Assembly: GCA_013297865.1 (NCBI GenBank)
Contig: JAAFIP010000012.1
Coordinates: 58,200-122,199, forward strand
Reading direction: 5' to 3'
Source: Polaromonas sp.
GTDB taxonomy: Bacteria > Pseudomonadota > Gammaproteobacteria > Burkholderiales > Burkholderiaceae_C
DNA: 64,000 nucleotides
The notes under the pieces were generated by a model. The model was not told the origin of the DNA, searched no databases, and was given only the letters and a program-made list of their open reading frames with translations. A program made the translations under genes and the position numbers. This document shows positions 16,132-26,704 of the stretch, one piece after another. How positions within the stretch are numbered: the stretch's first letter is position 1; each line of letters opens with the position of its first letter.

Positions 16132-16200
16132 CTTATAGCTGCTATTAATAATATAGCTGCTCCCGCGATACTCTATTGGCCTGGCGGGCTAAAACACTTA
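16132..16200 (-). repeat. Dispersed CCAATAG element, copy 2
   Basis: Core on the minus strand is CCAATAGAGTATCGCGGGAG then CAGCTAT. It shares its flank with copy 1 and runs into the last bases of the DUF1501 gene, whose TAA (16198-16200) falls in the element's A/T-rich border. Confidence 0.8.
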
Positions 16201-17685
16201 TAAAAAGCCCAGATTGATGGGGTAGTCCACGGCGTTGGGCGAGCCGAAGTTGCGCAGGAAGGGCAATATGCCGGCCAGCTCGTTGGCTTCTACGCCAAAC
16301 CAGGTAGCCAGGGTGGCGGCATATTGGTCTACCGAGCTGCTGGGCAGCAGGCGGCCCTGGCCGACGTGCCATTGGTCTTCTGCGCCGGTGCCGTTGCCGA
16401 CGCTGACGGGGGCGGGCTTGCCGTAAAACGCCTTGCCTTTGACCGCGCCGCCCACGATGAAGTGGTCGCCGCCCCAGCCGTGGTCGGAGCCGTCGCCGTT
16501 GGAGGTGAGGGTGCGGCCAAAGTCGGAGGCGGTAAAGGCGGTGACGTCGCTGGCTACGCCCAGGTTGAAGGTGGTTTGGTAGAAGGCGCTCATGGCCTCG
16601 CTTACGCGCTTCATGTTGGTCACATGGCCTGCGGTCAGGTTGTCGTGCAAGTCAAAGCCGCCCAGTGATACAAAGAACACCTGCCGCTTGGTACTCAGGC
16701 TGTTGCGCGCCGCAATCAGCCGCGCCACCATCTTGAGCTGGCCCGCGAGCGTGTTGTTGCCCGGGATGCCGGCAAACGGCGCAAATTCACCCGTGTTGGC
16801 CGAGGCTGCTGCAGATGTGGGGCCGATGCCGCCGTTGATGCTGGTCTCTGCCGCGATGGAGCGCTGGGTGACGCGGTTGTATTCGTTTTCCAGCACCTCG
16901 GTGCGCGCCTGCTGCACCAGGTCGCGCATGGCGTTTTTGATGGCGGCAGAGCCATAGACGTCGTTGGTGACGCAGTCGATCTTGACCGCGCCGCTGGAGC
17001 TGACCTGGTAGGACAGGGCCTGGTCACCCGAGAGGAACACCGCGTTGCCTGTCACCGACACGCAGGTGAACAGCGAGCCCGTGGTGTTGGAAGACAGCGC
17101 CAGGTCGCCGATGTTGCCACCCCAGCCCACGGTGGAGCCCTCGGGTGAGGACGACTGCCAGATGGACTGCTGGTCGTTATGAGAGAACAGCTTGGGCGGC
17201 AGCGGATAGAGCGCGCGGTTGGAGCCCTCATACTGGGCTCGGGTCAGCGGCACGACCAAAGGCCCCACGTTCATCTGAATGGCGGCCTGGCCTGCGTTGA
17301 ACAGGTTTTTCAGGCCCACCATCTCGGGGTGCAGGGCAAACTGCCTGCCATTGGCCAGCGGTGTGGTGGGCGCAAGCAGGGTATTGGTCAGCGCGGCTTG
17401 CCCCAGCGCCACACCGCCTGCCGTGCGGCCCGCGCCGCCGCCGCGGATGGTGCTGTAGAGGTCGTAGTTGGTGTTGTCGTAGGGCACCACCGTGTTCCAG
17501 TTGTCGTTGCCGCCGTAGAGAAACACGCACACCAAGGCTTTGTAGCCGGTGGCGTTGAAAGCAGCGGCTTCGCCGATGGCAGCCAAGTTGAGTGCGGTGG
17601 GCAAGGCCGCGCCGGTGAAGGCCAGTTGCGCAGTGCGGCGCAAGAAGGCGCGGCGGGTGTGGTCTTGGGGTTGAATGAAGTGCAT
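16198..17685 (-). CDS. DUF1501 family exported protein
   Basis: A 495-residue protein with a twin-arginine signal (TRRAFLRRTAQLAFTGAALP). It has the DUF1501 core: ALVCVFLYGGNDNWNTVVPY near the N-terminus, FSHNDQQSIWQSS, FVSLGGFDLHDNL and the late TASDFGRTLTSNGDGSDHGW with a metal-binding DHGWGGDH stretch. DUF1501 proteins belong to the alkaline phosphatase/sulfatase-like fold, and their activity is not established. It follows the DUF1800 gene by 13 bases. The two families occur as a pair in many bacteria, so a joint periplasmic role is likely. Confidence 0.9.
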   Translation of the reverse strand: MHFIQPQDHTRRAFLRRTAQLAFTGAALPTALNLAAIGEAAAFNATGYKALVCVFLYGGNDNWNTVVPYDNTNYDLYSTIRGGGAGRTAGGVALGQAALTNTLLAPTTPLANGRQFALHPEMVGLKNLFNAGQAAIQMNVGPLVVPLTRAQYEGSNRALYPLPPKLFSHNDQQSIWQSSSPEGSTVGWGGNIGDLALSSNTTGSLFTCVSVTGNAVFLSGDQALSYQVSSSGAVKIDCVTNDVYGSAAIKNAMRDLVQQARTEVLENEYNRVTQRSIAAETSINGGIGPTSAAASANTGEFAPFAGIPGNNTLAGQLKMVARLIAARNSLSTKRQVFFVSLGGFDLHDNLTAGHVTNMKRVSEAMSAFYQTTFNLGVASDVTAFTASDFGRTLTSNGDGSDHGWGGDHFIVGGAVKGKAFYGKPAPVSVGNGTGAEDQWHVGQGRLLPSSSVDQYAATLATWFGVEANELAGILPFLRNFGSPNAVDYPINLGFL

Positions 17686-17698
17686 GGTGTGGCCCTGT

Positions 17699-19966
<2,268 letters not shown>

Positions 19967-20153
19967 GTTGTATCCCAATGAAATTAATCTTTGGTATTAC
20001 AACAGTTAGGCCTGTGATAAAAAATACTCCGATAAAGTTCTCAGGTAACTTCGGTCGCAAGATGTGAGCGGCTGGTGCAACACGATGTCACAGGAAGTTC
20101 ACACCGATGCGCGCTTGTCCAGGCTATGACCCACCGAAAGGTGGACACAGCAT

Positions 20154-21122
20154 TCAAACCTCTGGTGTGGCAATCGTGGATGCGCGCGACTCGCGCCGTG
20201 CCACCCAAATCGTGGCCGCGCTGATGACCAGGCCGCCGACGATAGCGTGGGCGGTGGGCACATCGCTAAACAGCAGCCAGCCCATCAGCGCCGACCACAC
20301 CAGGTCCAGAAACTTGAGCGACTGGGTGGACGAGATGTCTGCGTTGCGGAAAGAGCGGGTAATGCAGTAGTGCCCCGCGCTGCCCAGCGCCCCACTGAGA
20401 AAAAAGCCTGCCCACTGCCAGGGGCTGGGGGCCTGCCAGTGCAGCAGGGCCAGCGGCAGGCTCAGCAGCGTGACGGTGATCGACTGCCACAGCAAGATGG
20501 TGCCCGTGGTTTCGTAGCGCGTGAGCGCCTTGGTGACCAAAAACGACGCAGCAAACAAAGGCGCTGACGCCAGCATGACCAAATGGAACCAGCCTGAGCT
20601 GCCGCCGCTGTGGCCTGCAGCGCTGAGGCCAAACTGCGGCCCCACCACAATCATCACGCCCGCAAAGCCCAGCAGCGTGGCCACCCAGCGCTCCCAGCGC
20701 ATCGGCTCGCGCAAAAACACATACGCCCCCAGCATGATGAACAGCGGCGTGGTAAAGCCAATGGCCGTCATGTTGGCCAGCGGAATCTTGGGCAGCGCGG
20801 TAAACCACAGCATCAGCCCCAAGGTATGCAGCGCGCCGCGCGCAAACTGCCCGCCAATATGCTTGGGTCGGTAATTGGCCACACCGCGCTGCAGCACCAC
20901 TGGCATCAACACCGCCAAGCCGCAGGCATAGCGCAAAAACTGCGCCTGAAACGGGTCAATATGCTGCGCCAGCGCACGCATCAGCGCGTTCAGCAGGCTA
21001 AACAGCAACCCCGCGCTGGCAGCCCACAGCATGGCGCGTGTAGCAGGGCTGAGATGGGCTGTAGAGTGCCGCACCCTCTGGGCAATGCGGCTCAAGGGGC
21101 TGGCGCTGGGGGAAGACAACAT
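20154..21122 (-). CDS. DMT family (EamA) transporter
   Basis: The 322-residue product starting at ATG 21122 has about ten membrane segments in two EamA repeats. The first begins MLWAASAGLLFSLLNALMRA and the second around FHLVMLASAPLFAASFLVTK. An upstream start at 21206 would add a 28-residue hydrophobic leader not usual for the family. Members export or import metabolites, and the substrate is unknown. It lies downstream of no obvious partner, opposite in position to the TPR gene at 21234. Confidence 0.85.
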   Translation of the reverse strand: MLSSPSASPLSRIAQRVRHSTAHLSPATRAMLWAASAGLLFSLLNALMRALAQHIDPFQAQFLRYACGLAVLMPVVLQRGVANYRPKHIGGQFARGALHTLGLMLWFTALPKIPLANMTAIGFTTPLFIMLGAYVFLREPMRWERWVATLLGFAGVMIVVGPQFGLSAAGHSGGSSGWFHLVMLASAPLFAASFLVTKALTRYETTGTILLWQSITVTLLSLPLALLHWQAPSPWQWAGFFLSGALGSAGHYCITRSFRNADISSTQSLKFLDLVWSALMGWLLFSDVPTAHAIVGGLVISAATIWVARRESRASTIATPEV

Positions 21123-21233
21123 GGGTAGACACAAGTATGCCCGAGAAAGACAAAAAAGCACTGCAACCCATGCGACCGTTGCTGCAGCGAAATGCGGCCG
21201 TGCCAATGAGGCTACAGGCGCGCTGCAAGCAAG

Positions 21234-21980
21234 CTAGGCATCCTTGAAGTGGGTGCTAAATGCCTGTTGAGCGCTGGTTCTCCACGTGCTGTTTTCTTTG
21301 CGATAAGTGGCACTGCCCAAGCGAAAGCGTTTGTCGATATCTGCGATGACGGACTGGGCGCGGGCGCGGTCATTTTGCCGGCATAAAAAAGCAACGTACT
21401 GTGCCCTGGCCTCTTCACCCGGATAGTGCAATAGCAGCGCCTCATAGCAATCGCGCGCCTCGACATGCCTGCCTGCACCCTCCAGTGCCTGCGCCAACAT
21501 GAGCTTGGCGTCACCCGTGTCAAACATCGGCTCGCGCTCTACCACTTGCGTCAGTGTAGCAACGGCTTGCGGTGCATCGCGCTTGTAAAAATAGGCCGAG
21601 GCCAGGCCGTACAAGGCCGTTATATCTTCGGCATAGGGCCCGACCATGACCGATTTGTACAGCTTGATGGCTTCGTCAAATTGGCCGGTATTGATGCATT
21701 CGTCTGCCAGAGCCATTTTGTTGGCCATGCTGCCGCAGCGCTCTACCTCATCAAGTCGTGCCTTGAAGTCGGCCCCGGGGCTGAAATGCTTGATGACACG
21801 CTTGACGCGCGTGCGTGCGTCTGATGAAGGCAGCACTTCTAAAGCCAAGTAGGCTAAGGCCCCAAACACCGGAAACCCGATGATGATGAACATCCAATAG
21901 TAGGGGCGACCTGATTTCCAGACGTGGTAACAGCAAAACACGTTAATCGCTAGCTGTAGGGCGGCTGCAATGATAGGCAT
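21234..21980 (-). CDS. Membrane-anchored TPR protein
   Basis: The 248-residue protein has two N-terminal membrane segments (MPIIAAALQLAINVFCCYHV and YWMFIIIGFPVFGALAYLAL) of the type seen in PLDc_N proteins. TPR-like helix pairs follow from about residue 85 (DECINTGQFDEAIKLYKSVM, YGLASAYFYKRDAPQAVATL, MLAQALEGAGRHVEARDCYE). A ribosome site TAGGAAACACC precedes the ATG. It is likely a scaffold in the inner membrane. No partner is evident, and the next gene is divergent. Confidence 0.7.
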   Translation of the reverse strand: MPIIAAALQLAINVFCCYHVWKSGRPYYWMFIIIGFPVFGALAYLALEVLPSSDARTRVKRVIKHFSPGADFKARLDEVERCGSMANKMALADECINTGQFDEAIKLYKSVMVGPYAEDITALYGLASAYFYKRDAPQAVATLTQVVEREPMFDTGDAKLMLAQALEGAGRHVEARDCYEALLLHYPGEEARAQYVAFLCRQNDRARAQSVIADIDKRFRLGSATYRKENSTWRTSAQQAFSTHFKDA

Positions 21981-22126
21981 GGTGTTTCCTAAGTGGCTTT
22001 TTGCAATATGTTATTACAGTTACTTGCTGGTAGGGCCTATTTGCGGCGCTTCGCACGCAGAATTTTCGCTTGGGCTATGGTCTAGGGATGTAAAGACAAC
22101 ACTCTGCCTAACGAAGGCTTAACTCT

Positions 22127-22876
22127 ATGAATTGTTTGCACACCATCCACCGCCGCAACGCCCTGCGTTTGCTGGCCGCCCCGCTGATGGCTGCCAGCCC
22201 TCTGGCCTTTGCCCAAAAATCCCCCAACCCCGAATCGGGCAAATACCTGCGTGTGCCGCGCAGCGCCGATGGCATTGGCAAAAAATATATGGGCCGGGAG
22301 ATAGCGGGGGTGATGGGCTGGCAGGGCGCGGCCTGGCTGGAGCGGCAGGAGCGTGAGCAGGAGGAGCGCGGTAGCCTGCTGCTGCGCGAGCTGGGCCTCA
22401 AGCCCGGCATGCAGGTGGCTGACATTGGCGCGGGGACCGGCTATTACGCGCGGCGCATGGCCCCGTTGGTAGGCCCCAGTGGGCAGGTGCTGGCGGTAGA
22501 AATTCAGCCCGAGATGATCGAGATGCTAAGCGCGATGGCCAAAAAGGAAGGCATTACCAATATCAAGCCGGTGCTGAGCACGGTGGACGATGTGAAACTG
22601 CCCGAGGCCAGCATCGACCTGGCCATCATGGTGGACGTGTACCACGAGCTGGAGTTTCCGTTTGAGGTGATGGAGAGCATCGTGCGCGCGCTCAAGCCCG
22701 GAGGCAGGGTGGTGTATGTGGAATACCGCGCCGAAGACCCCAAAGTGCCCATCAAGGCACTGCATAAGATGAGCGAAGCCCAGGTGCGCAAGGAGGCGTC
22801 GCAGCACGCGCTGGCGTATGAGCGCACAGCCAACACGCTGCCCTGGCAGCATGTGGTGATCTTCAGGAAGCCCTGA
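22127..22876 (+). CDS. SAM-dependent methyltransferase with an export-type signal
   Basis: A 249-residue class I methyltransferase. Motif I is VADIGAGTGYYARRMAPL, acidic motif II ends in VLAVEIQPEMI, and IDLAIMVDVYHELEFPFEV and LKPGGRVVYVEYR follow. The first 30 residues (IHRRNALRLLAAPLMAASPL then AFAQ) look like a twin-arginine or Sec signal with a cleavage site. Export would be odd because S-adenosylmethionine is cytosolic. There is no other in-frame ATG that would remove the signal but keep the fold intact before residue 55. Confidence 0.8.
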   Translation: MNCLHTIHRRNALRLLAAPLMAASPLAFAQKSPNPESGKYLRVPRSADGIGKKYMGREIAGVMGWQGAAWLERQEREQEERGSLLLRELGLKPGMQVADIGAGTGYYARRMAPLVGPSGQVLAVEIQPEMIEMLSAMAKKEGITNIKPVLSTVDDVKLPEASIDLAIMVDVYHELEFPFEVMESIVRALKPGGRVVYVEYRAEDPKVPIKALHKMSEAQVRKEASQHALAYERTANTLPWQHVVIFRKP

Positions 22877-22883
22877 AACCCTT

Positions 22884-22955
22884 GATTTATAAAGAAAAAA
22901 GGCCTCCAGCCCAATAGAATATCGCGGGAGCAGCTATAAAATTCATAGTAAATAA
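22884..22955 (+). repeat. Dispersed CCAATAG element, copy 3
   Basis: Core CCAATAGAATATCGCGGGAG then CAGCTAT, preceded by GGCCTCCAGC and followed by the usual AT-rich border. It begins within 10 bases of the methyltransferase stop. Confidence 0.8.
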
Positions 22956-23035
22956 TAGGCTGTGCAGCCTAGCCAACCCCTTGGCGCAAGGCTGTGTCAT
23001 GCCACAATATGCGTTTTGTATGTAAAGGATGGGAT

Positions 23036-23482
23036 ATGCATTCAATGCTTCGTGGGTCTGCCGTGGTTTTGGCATGGGTGTCGCTGGCTTCGGCGAGTTT
23101 TGCGCAGTCTGAGGCGGCTACTGCCGCAGCTAAAGAGCAGGGCGCCGTGGTCACCAAAAGCGGCTTGGTGTACCGCGCTCTGACTGCGGGCAAGGGCGAC
23201 AGCCCGCAGCCTGCAGACCGCGTGAAGGTGCATTACAAAGGCACCTTTCCCGATGGCAAAGAGTTTGACAGCTCCTACAAGCGCGGTGAGCCCACCGAGT
23301 TTCCGCTCAACCGCGTGATCCCTTGCTGGACCGAAGGCGTGGGCATGATGAAAGTGGGCGGCAAAGCCAAGCTGACCTGCCCCCCTGCGATCGCCTACGG
23401 TGAGCGCGGTGCAGGCGGCGTGATACCGCCCAATGCAACGCTGCATTTTGAAGTCGAGCTGCTGGGCATCAACGGCAAATAA
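23036..23482 (+). CDS. FKBP-type peptidyl-prolyl cis-trans isomerase, exported
   Basis: Starting at 23036 (aaaggat upstream) the 148-residue protein has a signal peptide ending ASASFAQ, then one FKBP domain. Conserved parts are DRVKVHYKGTFPDGKEFDSS, EFPLNRVIPCWTEGVGMMKV, the CPPAIAYGERGAGGVIPPNA loop and the final TLHFEVELLGI. It catalyses proline isomerisation in periplasmic protein folding. It lies just before trhO in the same direction, and the start upstream at 22994 would bury the signal. Confidence 0.9.
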   Translation: MHSMLRGSAVVLAWVSLASASFAQSEAATAAAKEQGAVVTKSGLVYRALTAGKGDSPQPADRVKVHYKGTFPDGKEFDSSYKRGEPTEFPLNRVIPCWTEGVGMMKVGGKAKLTCPPAIAYGERGAGGVIPPNATLHFEVELLGINGK

Positions 23483-23504
23483 GCCACGCGGCTCGGGGTT
23501 GCAG

Positions 23505-24320
23505 ATGCTCTATCACATCGCTTTTTACAGGTTTGCCGCCATCACGGATGTGGATGCCGTGGTCACCCGCCTGCGCGCGCTCACAGCTGACCTGCTGGGC
23601 AGCATTTTGGTGGCGGGCGAAGGCATCAACGGCATGCTGGCGGGCAGCGCGGAGCAGCTGGATGGTTTTGAGCAGGCTCTGCAGAGCGACGCCGCGTTCC
23701 ACGGCGCTTTTGCAGGCACGGTGTTCAAGCGCACCGAGTGCATCACAGTGCCTTTCAAGCGCATGAAGGTCCATGCCAAAAAAGAGATCGTGCCGCTGGG
23801 CATTGACGGGGTGGACGCTGCAGGCCGCACGGCTGACATTGAGCGCAGCAATGTCAGCCCCCAGCGCTGGCGCGAGCTGATCAAGCAGCCCGATGTGGTG
23901 CTGCTGGACAACCGCAACAGCTTTGAGTACCGCCTGGGCAAGTTTGAAGGGGCGATTGACCCCGGCGTGGTGAACTTTCGCGATTTTCCTGAATACGTCA
24001 AAGCGCATGCCGAGCAATGGAAGGCCGAGCACAAAAAAGTGGCCATGTACTGCACAGGCGGCATCCGCTGCGAAAAAAGCAGTGTCTGGATGCAGGACCT
24101 GGGGCTGGAGGTCTATCAGCTGGAAGGCGGCATCTTGAACTATTTCAAGGAAATGCCCGATGCCAGCCAGGACTGGCAAGGCGAGTGTTTTGTGTTTGAC
24201 AACCGCGTGGCGCTGGACACCCATTTGCATGAGACCGACACTACCGTGGAAGACGTGTACGAGCGTGAGCCCGATGGTGCCTGGCGGCTGGCGCGCGCCA
24301 AGCAGCTGGATGCCGACTGA
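23505..24320 (+). CDS. trhO: tRNA uridine(34) hydroxylase, rhodanese type
   Basis: A 271-residue TrhO/YceA-type protein. The N-terminal region has ILVAGEGINGMLAGS, and the rhodanese domain follows from VLLDNRNSFEYRLGKFEGAI. The active-site loop is YCTGGIRCEKSS with the catalytic Cys. These enzymes hydroxylate U34 in tRNA to form 5-hydroxyuridine, oxygen dependently. Its last codons overlap the start of the pseudouridine synthase gene, so two RNA-modifying enzymes are made from one message. Confidence 0.92.
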   Translation: MLYHIAFYRFAAITDVDAVVTRLRALTADLLGSILVAGEGINGMLAGSAEQLDGFEQALQSDAAFHGAFAGTVFKRTECITVPFKRMKVHAKKEIVPLGIDGVDAAGRTADIERSNVSPQRWRELIKQPDVVLLDNRNSFEYRLGKFEGAIDPGVVNFRDFPEYVKAHAEQWKAEHKKVAMYCTGGIRCEKSSVWMQDLGLEVYQLEGGILNYFKEMPDASQDWQGECFVFDNRVALDTHLHETDTTVEDVYEREPDGAWRLARAKQLDAD

Positions 24321-25218
24321 GCTGCCCGCGCGCGACGGTGTCAGCGCCAGTGTGATGTCGCTGCCGGTGCTGGCTGTGCAGCCGCCCAGCCTGCTGGTGT
24401 ATCTGGAGCAGGCCGCGCACATTCCCCAAGGGCAAAGCTGGCGCTGGCGCATGGAACAAGCTCTGGTGCTGGACGACACAGGCAGGGCGCTCACGCCAGA
24501 CGCGCCTTACCGGGCCCAGCAGCGCATTTTTTACTACCGCCATGTGCCTGATGAGCCGCACATTCCTTTTACCGAAACCATTGTTTTTCAGGACGAGCAC
24601 CTGCTGGTGGCCGACAAGCCGCATTTTCTGCCCGTCACCCCGACAGGCCGCTATGTACAGGAAACCCTGCTGGTGCGGCTGAAAAAGCGCACCCAGATAC
24701 AGGCGTTGGCACCCATTCACCGTATCGACCGCGACACGGCGGGCCTGGTGCTGTTCAGCACGCAGGCAGCCAGCCGCGACCCCTACAGCGCCCTGTTTCG
24801 TGACCGCAAGGTGGACAAATGCTACGAAGCGATTGCGCCCTACAACCCTGCGCTGGAGTTTCCGCGCCTGCACCGCAGCCGTATGCAAGAGAGCGCTGCT
24901 TCGTTCATGCAGATGTGCGAGGTGCCTGGCGAGCCCAACAGCGAGACCACCATCGATCTGCTGGAGCACCAGGGCGCACTGGCGCGCTACCGCCTGCGGC
25001 CACACAACGGCAAACGCCACCAGCTGCGGGTGCATATGCTGTCGCTGGGCCTGCCGATAGTGGGCGACGCGATCTACCCCGTGCTGACGCCAGAGCCCGC
25101 GCTGGATGCGCTGGACTACAGCGCACCGCTGCAGCTGTTGGCACAGTCCCTGGAATTTACCGACCCCATCACTGGGCAGCGCAGGGTGTTTCACAGCCAG
25201 CTGCACCTGACCCTGTAG
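24310..25218 (+). CDS. RluA-family pseudouridine synthase
   Basis: The start at 24310 (ATGCCGACTGA) overlaps the end of trhO and gives 302 residues; the longer open frame upstream is trhO read in another phase. The catalytic motif HRIDRDTAGLVLFST carries the Asp nucleophile. LLVADKPHFLPVTPTGRYVQ precedes it, and the NGKRHQLRVHMLSLGLPIVG box follows. Family members isomerise specific uridines in rRNA or tRNA, and this one could be an RluA- or TruC-type enzyme. The exact target cannot be read from the sequence. Confidence 0.9.
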   Translation: MPTELPARDGVSASVMSLPVLAVQPPSLLVYLEQAAHIPQGQSWRWRMEQALVLDDTGRALTPDAPYRAQQRIFYYRHVPDEPHIPFTETIVFQDEHLLVADKPHFLPVTPTGRYVQETLLVRLKKRTQIQALAPIHRIDRDTAGLVLFSTQAASRDPYSALFRDRKVDKCYEAIAPYNPALEFPRLHRSRMQESAASFMQMCEVPGEPNSETTIDLLEHQGALARYRLRPHNGKRHQLRVHMLSLGLPIVGDAIYPVLTPEPALDALDYSAPLQLLAQSLEFTDPITGQRRVFHSQLHLTL

Positions 25219-25308
25219 GCAACACGCGCCAGGACGGCGTGACATTTGCTTGCAAGCCTTGCATTTGGCGGTGGCGCAACCCTGCCGCGCATGGCTACAG
25301 TTCGTAGT

Positions 25309-26604
25309 ATGAAATTTTTCAAATACTGGGTGTTTGCGTCAGGCTTGGGACTGTCGATGTTTGCCCTGATAGCGGCAGGCATGGCGGCCTGTGGTGGGGG
25401 TGGCGGCACAGACACTGTGGCCGCAGCTTCCAGCACGGACAGCACAGTGGTGACCACTCCCAGCACAGGCACTTCCACTGTACCCACGACGACGGGTACA
25501 GTCAGTCTCAAAGTCACTGAGGTCGCCAAAGGCCTGAATAGCCCGTGGGGCCTGGCCTTCTTGCCTGATGGCAGCATGCTGGTGACCGAGCGTGGTGGCA
25601 GCTTGCGCCTGGTCAGCAGCCAGGGCGCAATATCTGCCGCTATCAGTGGCGTGCCCGCAGTCAACAGCGCCGGGCAGGGCGGCCTGCTGGATGTGGCCAT
25701 TGATCCCAGCTTTGCCAGCAATCAGCGCATCTACCTGAGCTTTTCTGAAAACGACGCCACCAACAGTTCCATCAACAGCACGGCAGTGGCTCGCGCGCAG
25801 TTGAACACCACCAGCTTGCAGCTAAGCAATGTGCAGGTGATCTACCGGCAGCTGCCCAAGGTGGCCAGCAACGGCCACTACGGCTCGCGCCTGGTGTTTG
25901 ATAAAAACGGCTATCTGTTTGTGACCCTGGGTGACAGGCAAAGCAACGACCAGCGAGGCTTTGCGCAAGACCTCAATAGGGGCAACGGCAAGGTGGCACG
26001 CATCACCACCGATGGCGCCGCCGCACCAGGCAACCCTTTTGCGGGCAATGCCGCAGCACAGCCTGAGCTGTGGAGCTATGGCCACCGCAATCCGCAAGGC
26101 GCGGCTCTGCACCCCGGCACGGGTGAGTTGTGGATCAACGAGCATGGCCCCCAGGGCGGCGATGAGCTCAATGTCGTGCGTGCAGGCAAAAACTATGGCT
26201 GGCCCATCATCTGCTGGGGCCAAGAATATGGCACTACCACGCAGGTGGGCGAGGGCACCAGCAAGGCAGGTATGGAGCAGCCTGTGAGCTACTGGCTCAC
26301 GCGCGATGGCAGTGCTTATACGAGTGGCAGCAAATCGTCCATCGCACCCAGCGGCTTGATGGTTTACAACGGCGACAAATTCCCTGAATTCCAGGGCAAT
26401 GTGTTCCTGGGTGCTCTGGCCGGGACTGCGCTGTGGCGCATCACGCTGGGCGGTGCAGATGGCACCACCGAGCTCGCACGCGAGCGCCTCCTGGCGCAGC
26501 GCAGCGAGCGCATCCGCGATGTGCGCCAAGGCCCTGATGGCTGGATTTACCTGCTCACCGATGGTACGGGCGACGCAGGCAAGCTGCTGCGTCTGACGCG
26601 CTAG
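25309..26604 (+). CDS. PQQ-dependent sugar dehydrogenase-like lipoprotein
   Basis: From ATG 25309 the 431-residue product has a lipoprotein signal (FALIAAGMAAC then GGGGG) and a Thr-rich spacer. The beta-propeller of soluble aldose sugar dehydrogenases (YliI/Asd type) follows. Family segments are LNSPWGLAFLPDGSMLVTER, GGLLDVAIDPSFASNQRIYL, the GHRNPQGAALHPGTGELWIN active-site strand and EHGPQGGDELN. These enzymes oxidise sugars with PQQ in the periplasm; no PQQ synthesis genes are in view. ATGs at 25246 and 25291 are also possible. Confidence 0.88.
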   Translation: MKFFKYWVFASGLGLSMFALIAAGMAACGGGGGTDTVAAASSTDSTVVTTPSTGTSTVPTTTGTVSLKVTEVAKGLNSPWGLAFLPDGSMLVTERGGSLRLVSSQGAISAAISGVPAVNSAGQGGLLDVAIDPSFASNQRIYLSFSENDATNSSINSTAVARAQLNTTSLQLSNVQVIYRQLPKVASNGHYGSRLVFDKNGYLFVTLGDRQSNDQRGFAQDLNRGNGKVARITTDGAAAPGNPFAGNAAAQPELWSYGHRNPQGAALHPGTGELWINEHGPQGGDELNVVRAGKNYGWPIICWGQEYGTTTQVGEGTSKAGMEQPVSYWLTRDGSAYTSGSKSSIAPSGLMVYNGDKFPEFQGNVFLGALAGTALWRITLGGADGTTELARERLLAQRSERIRDVRQGPDGWIYLLTDGTGDAGKLLRLTR

Positions 26605-26704
26605 CAAAGCCGCCCCAGCACCAAGGTAAAATACAGCCCGCGCTGCATGGTCGTGCTCCAGGATCTGCGCCGTTTCATCATCTTGAGCCATGTAGAGGAC
26701 TACC

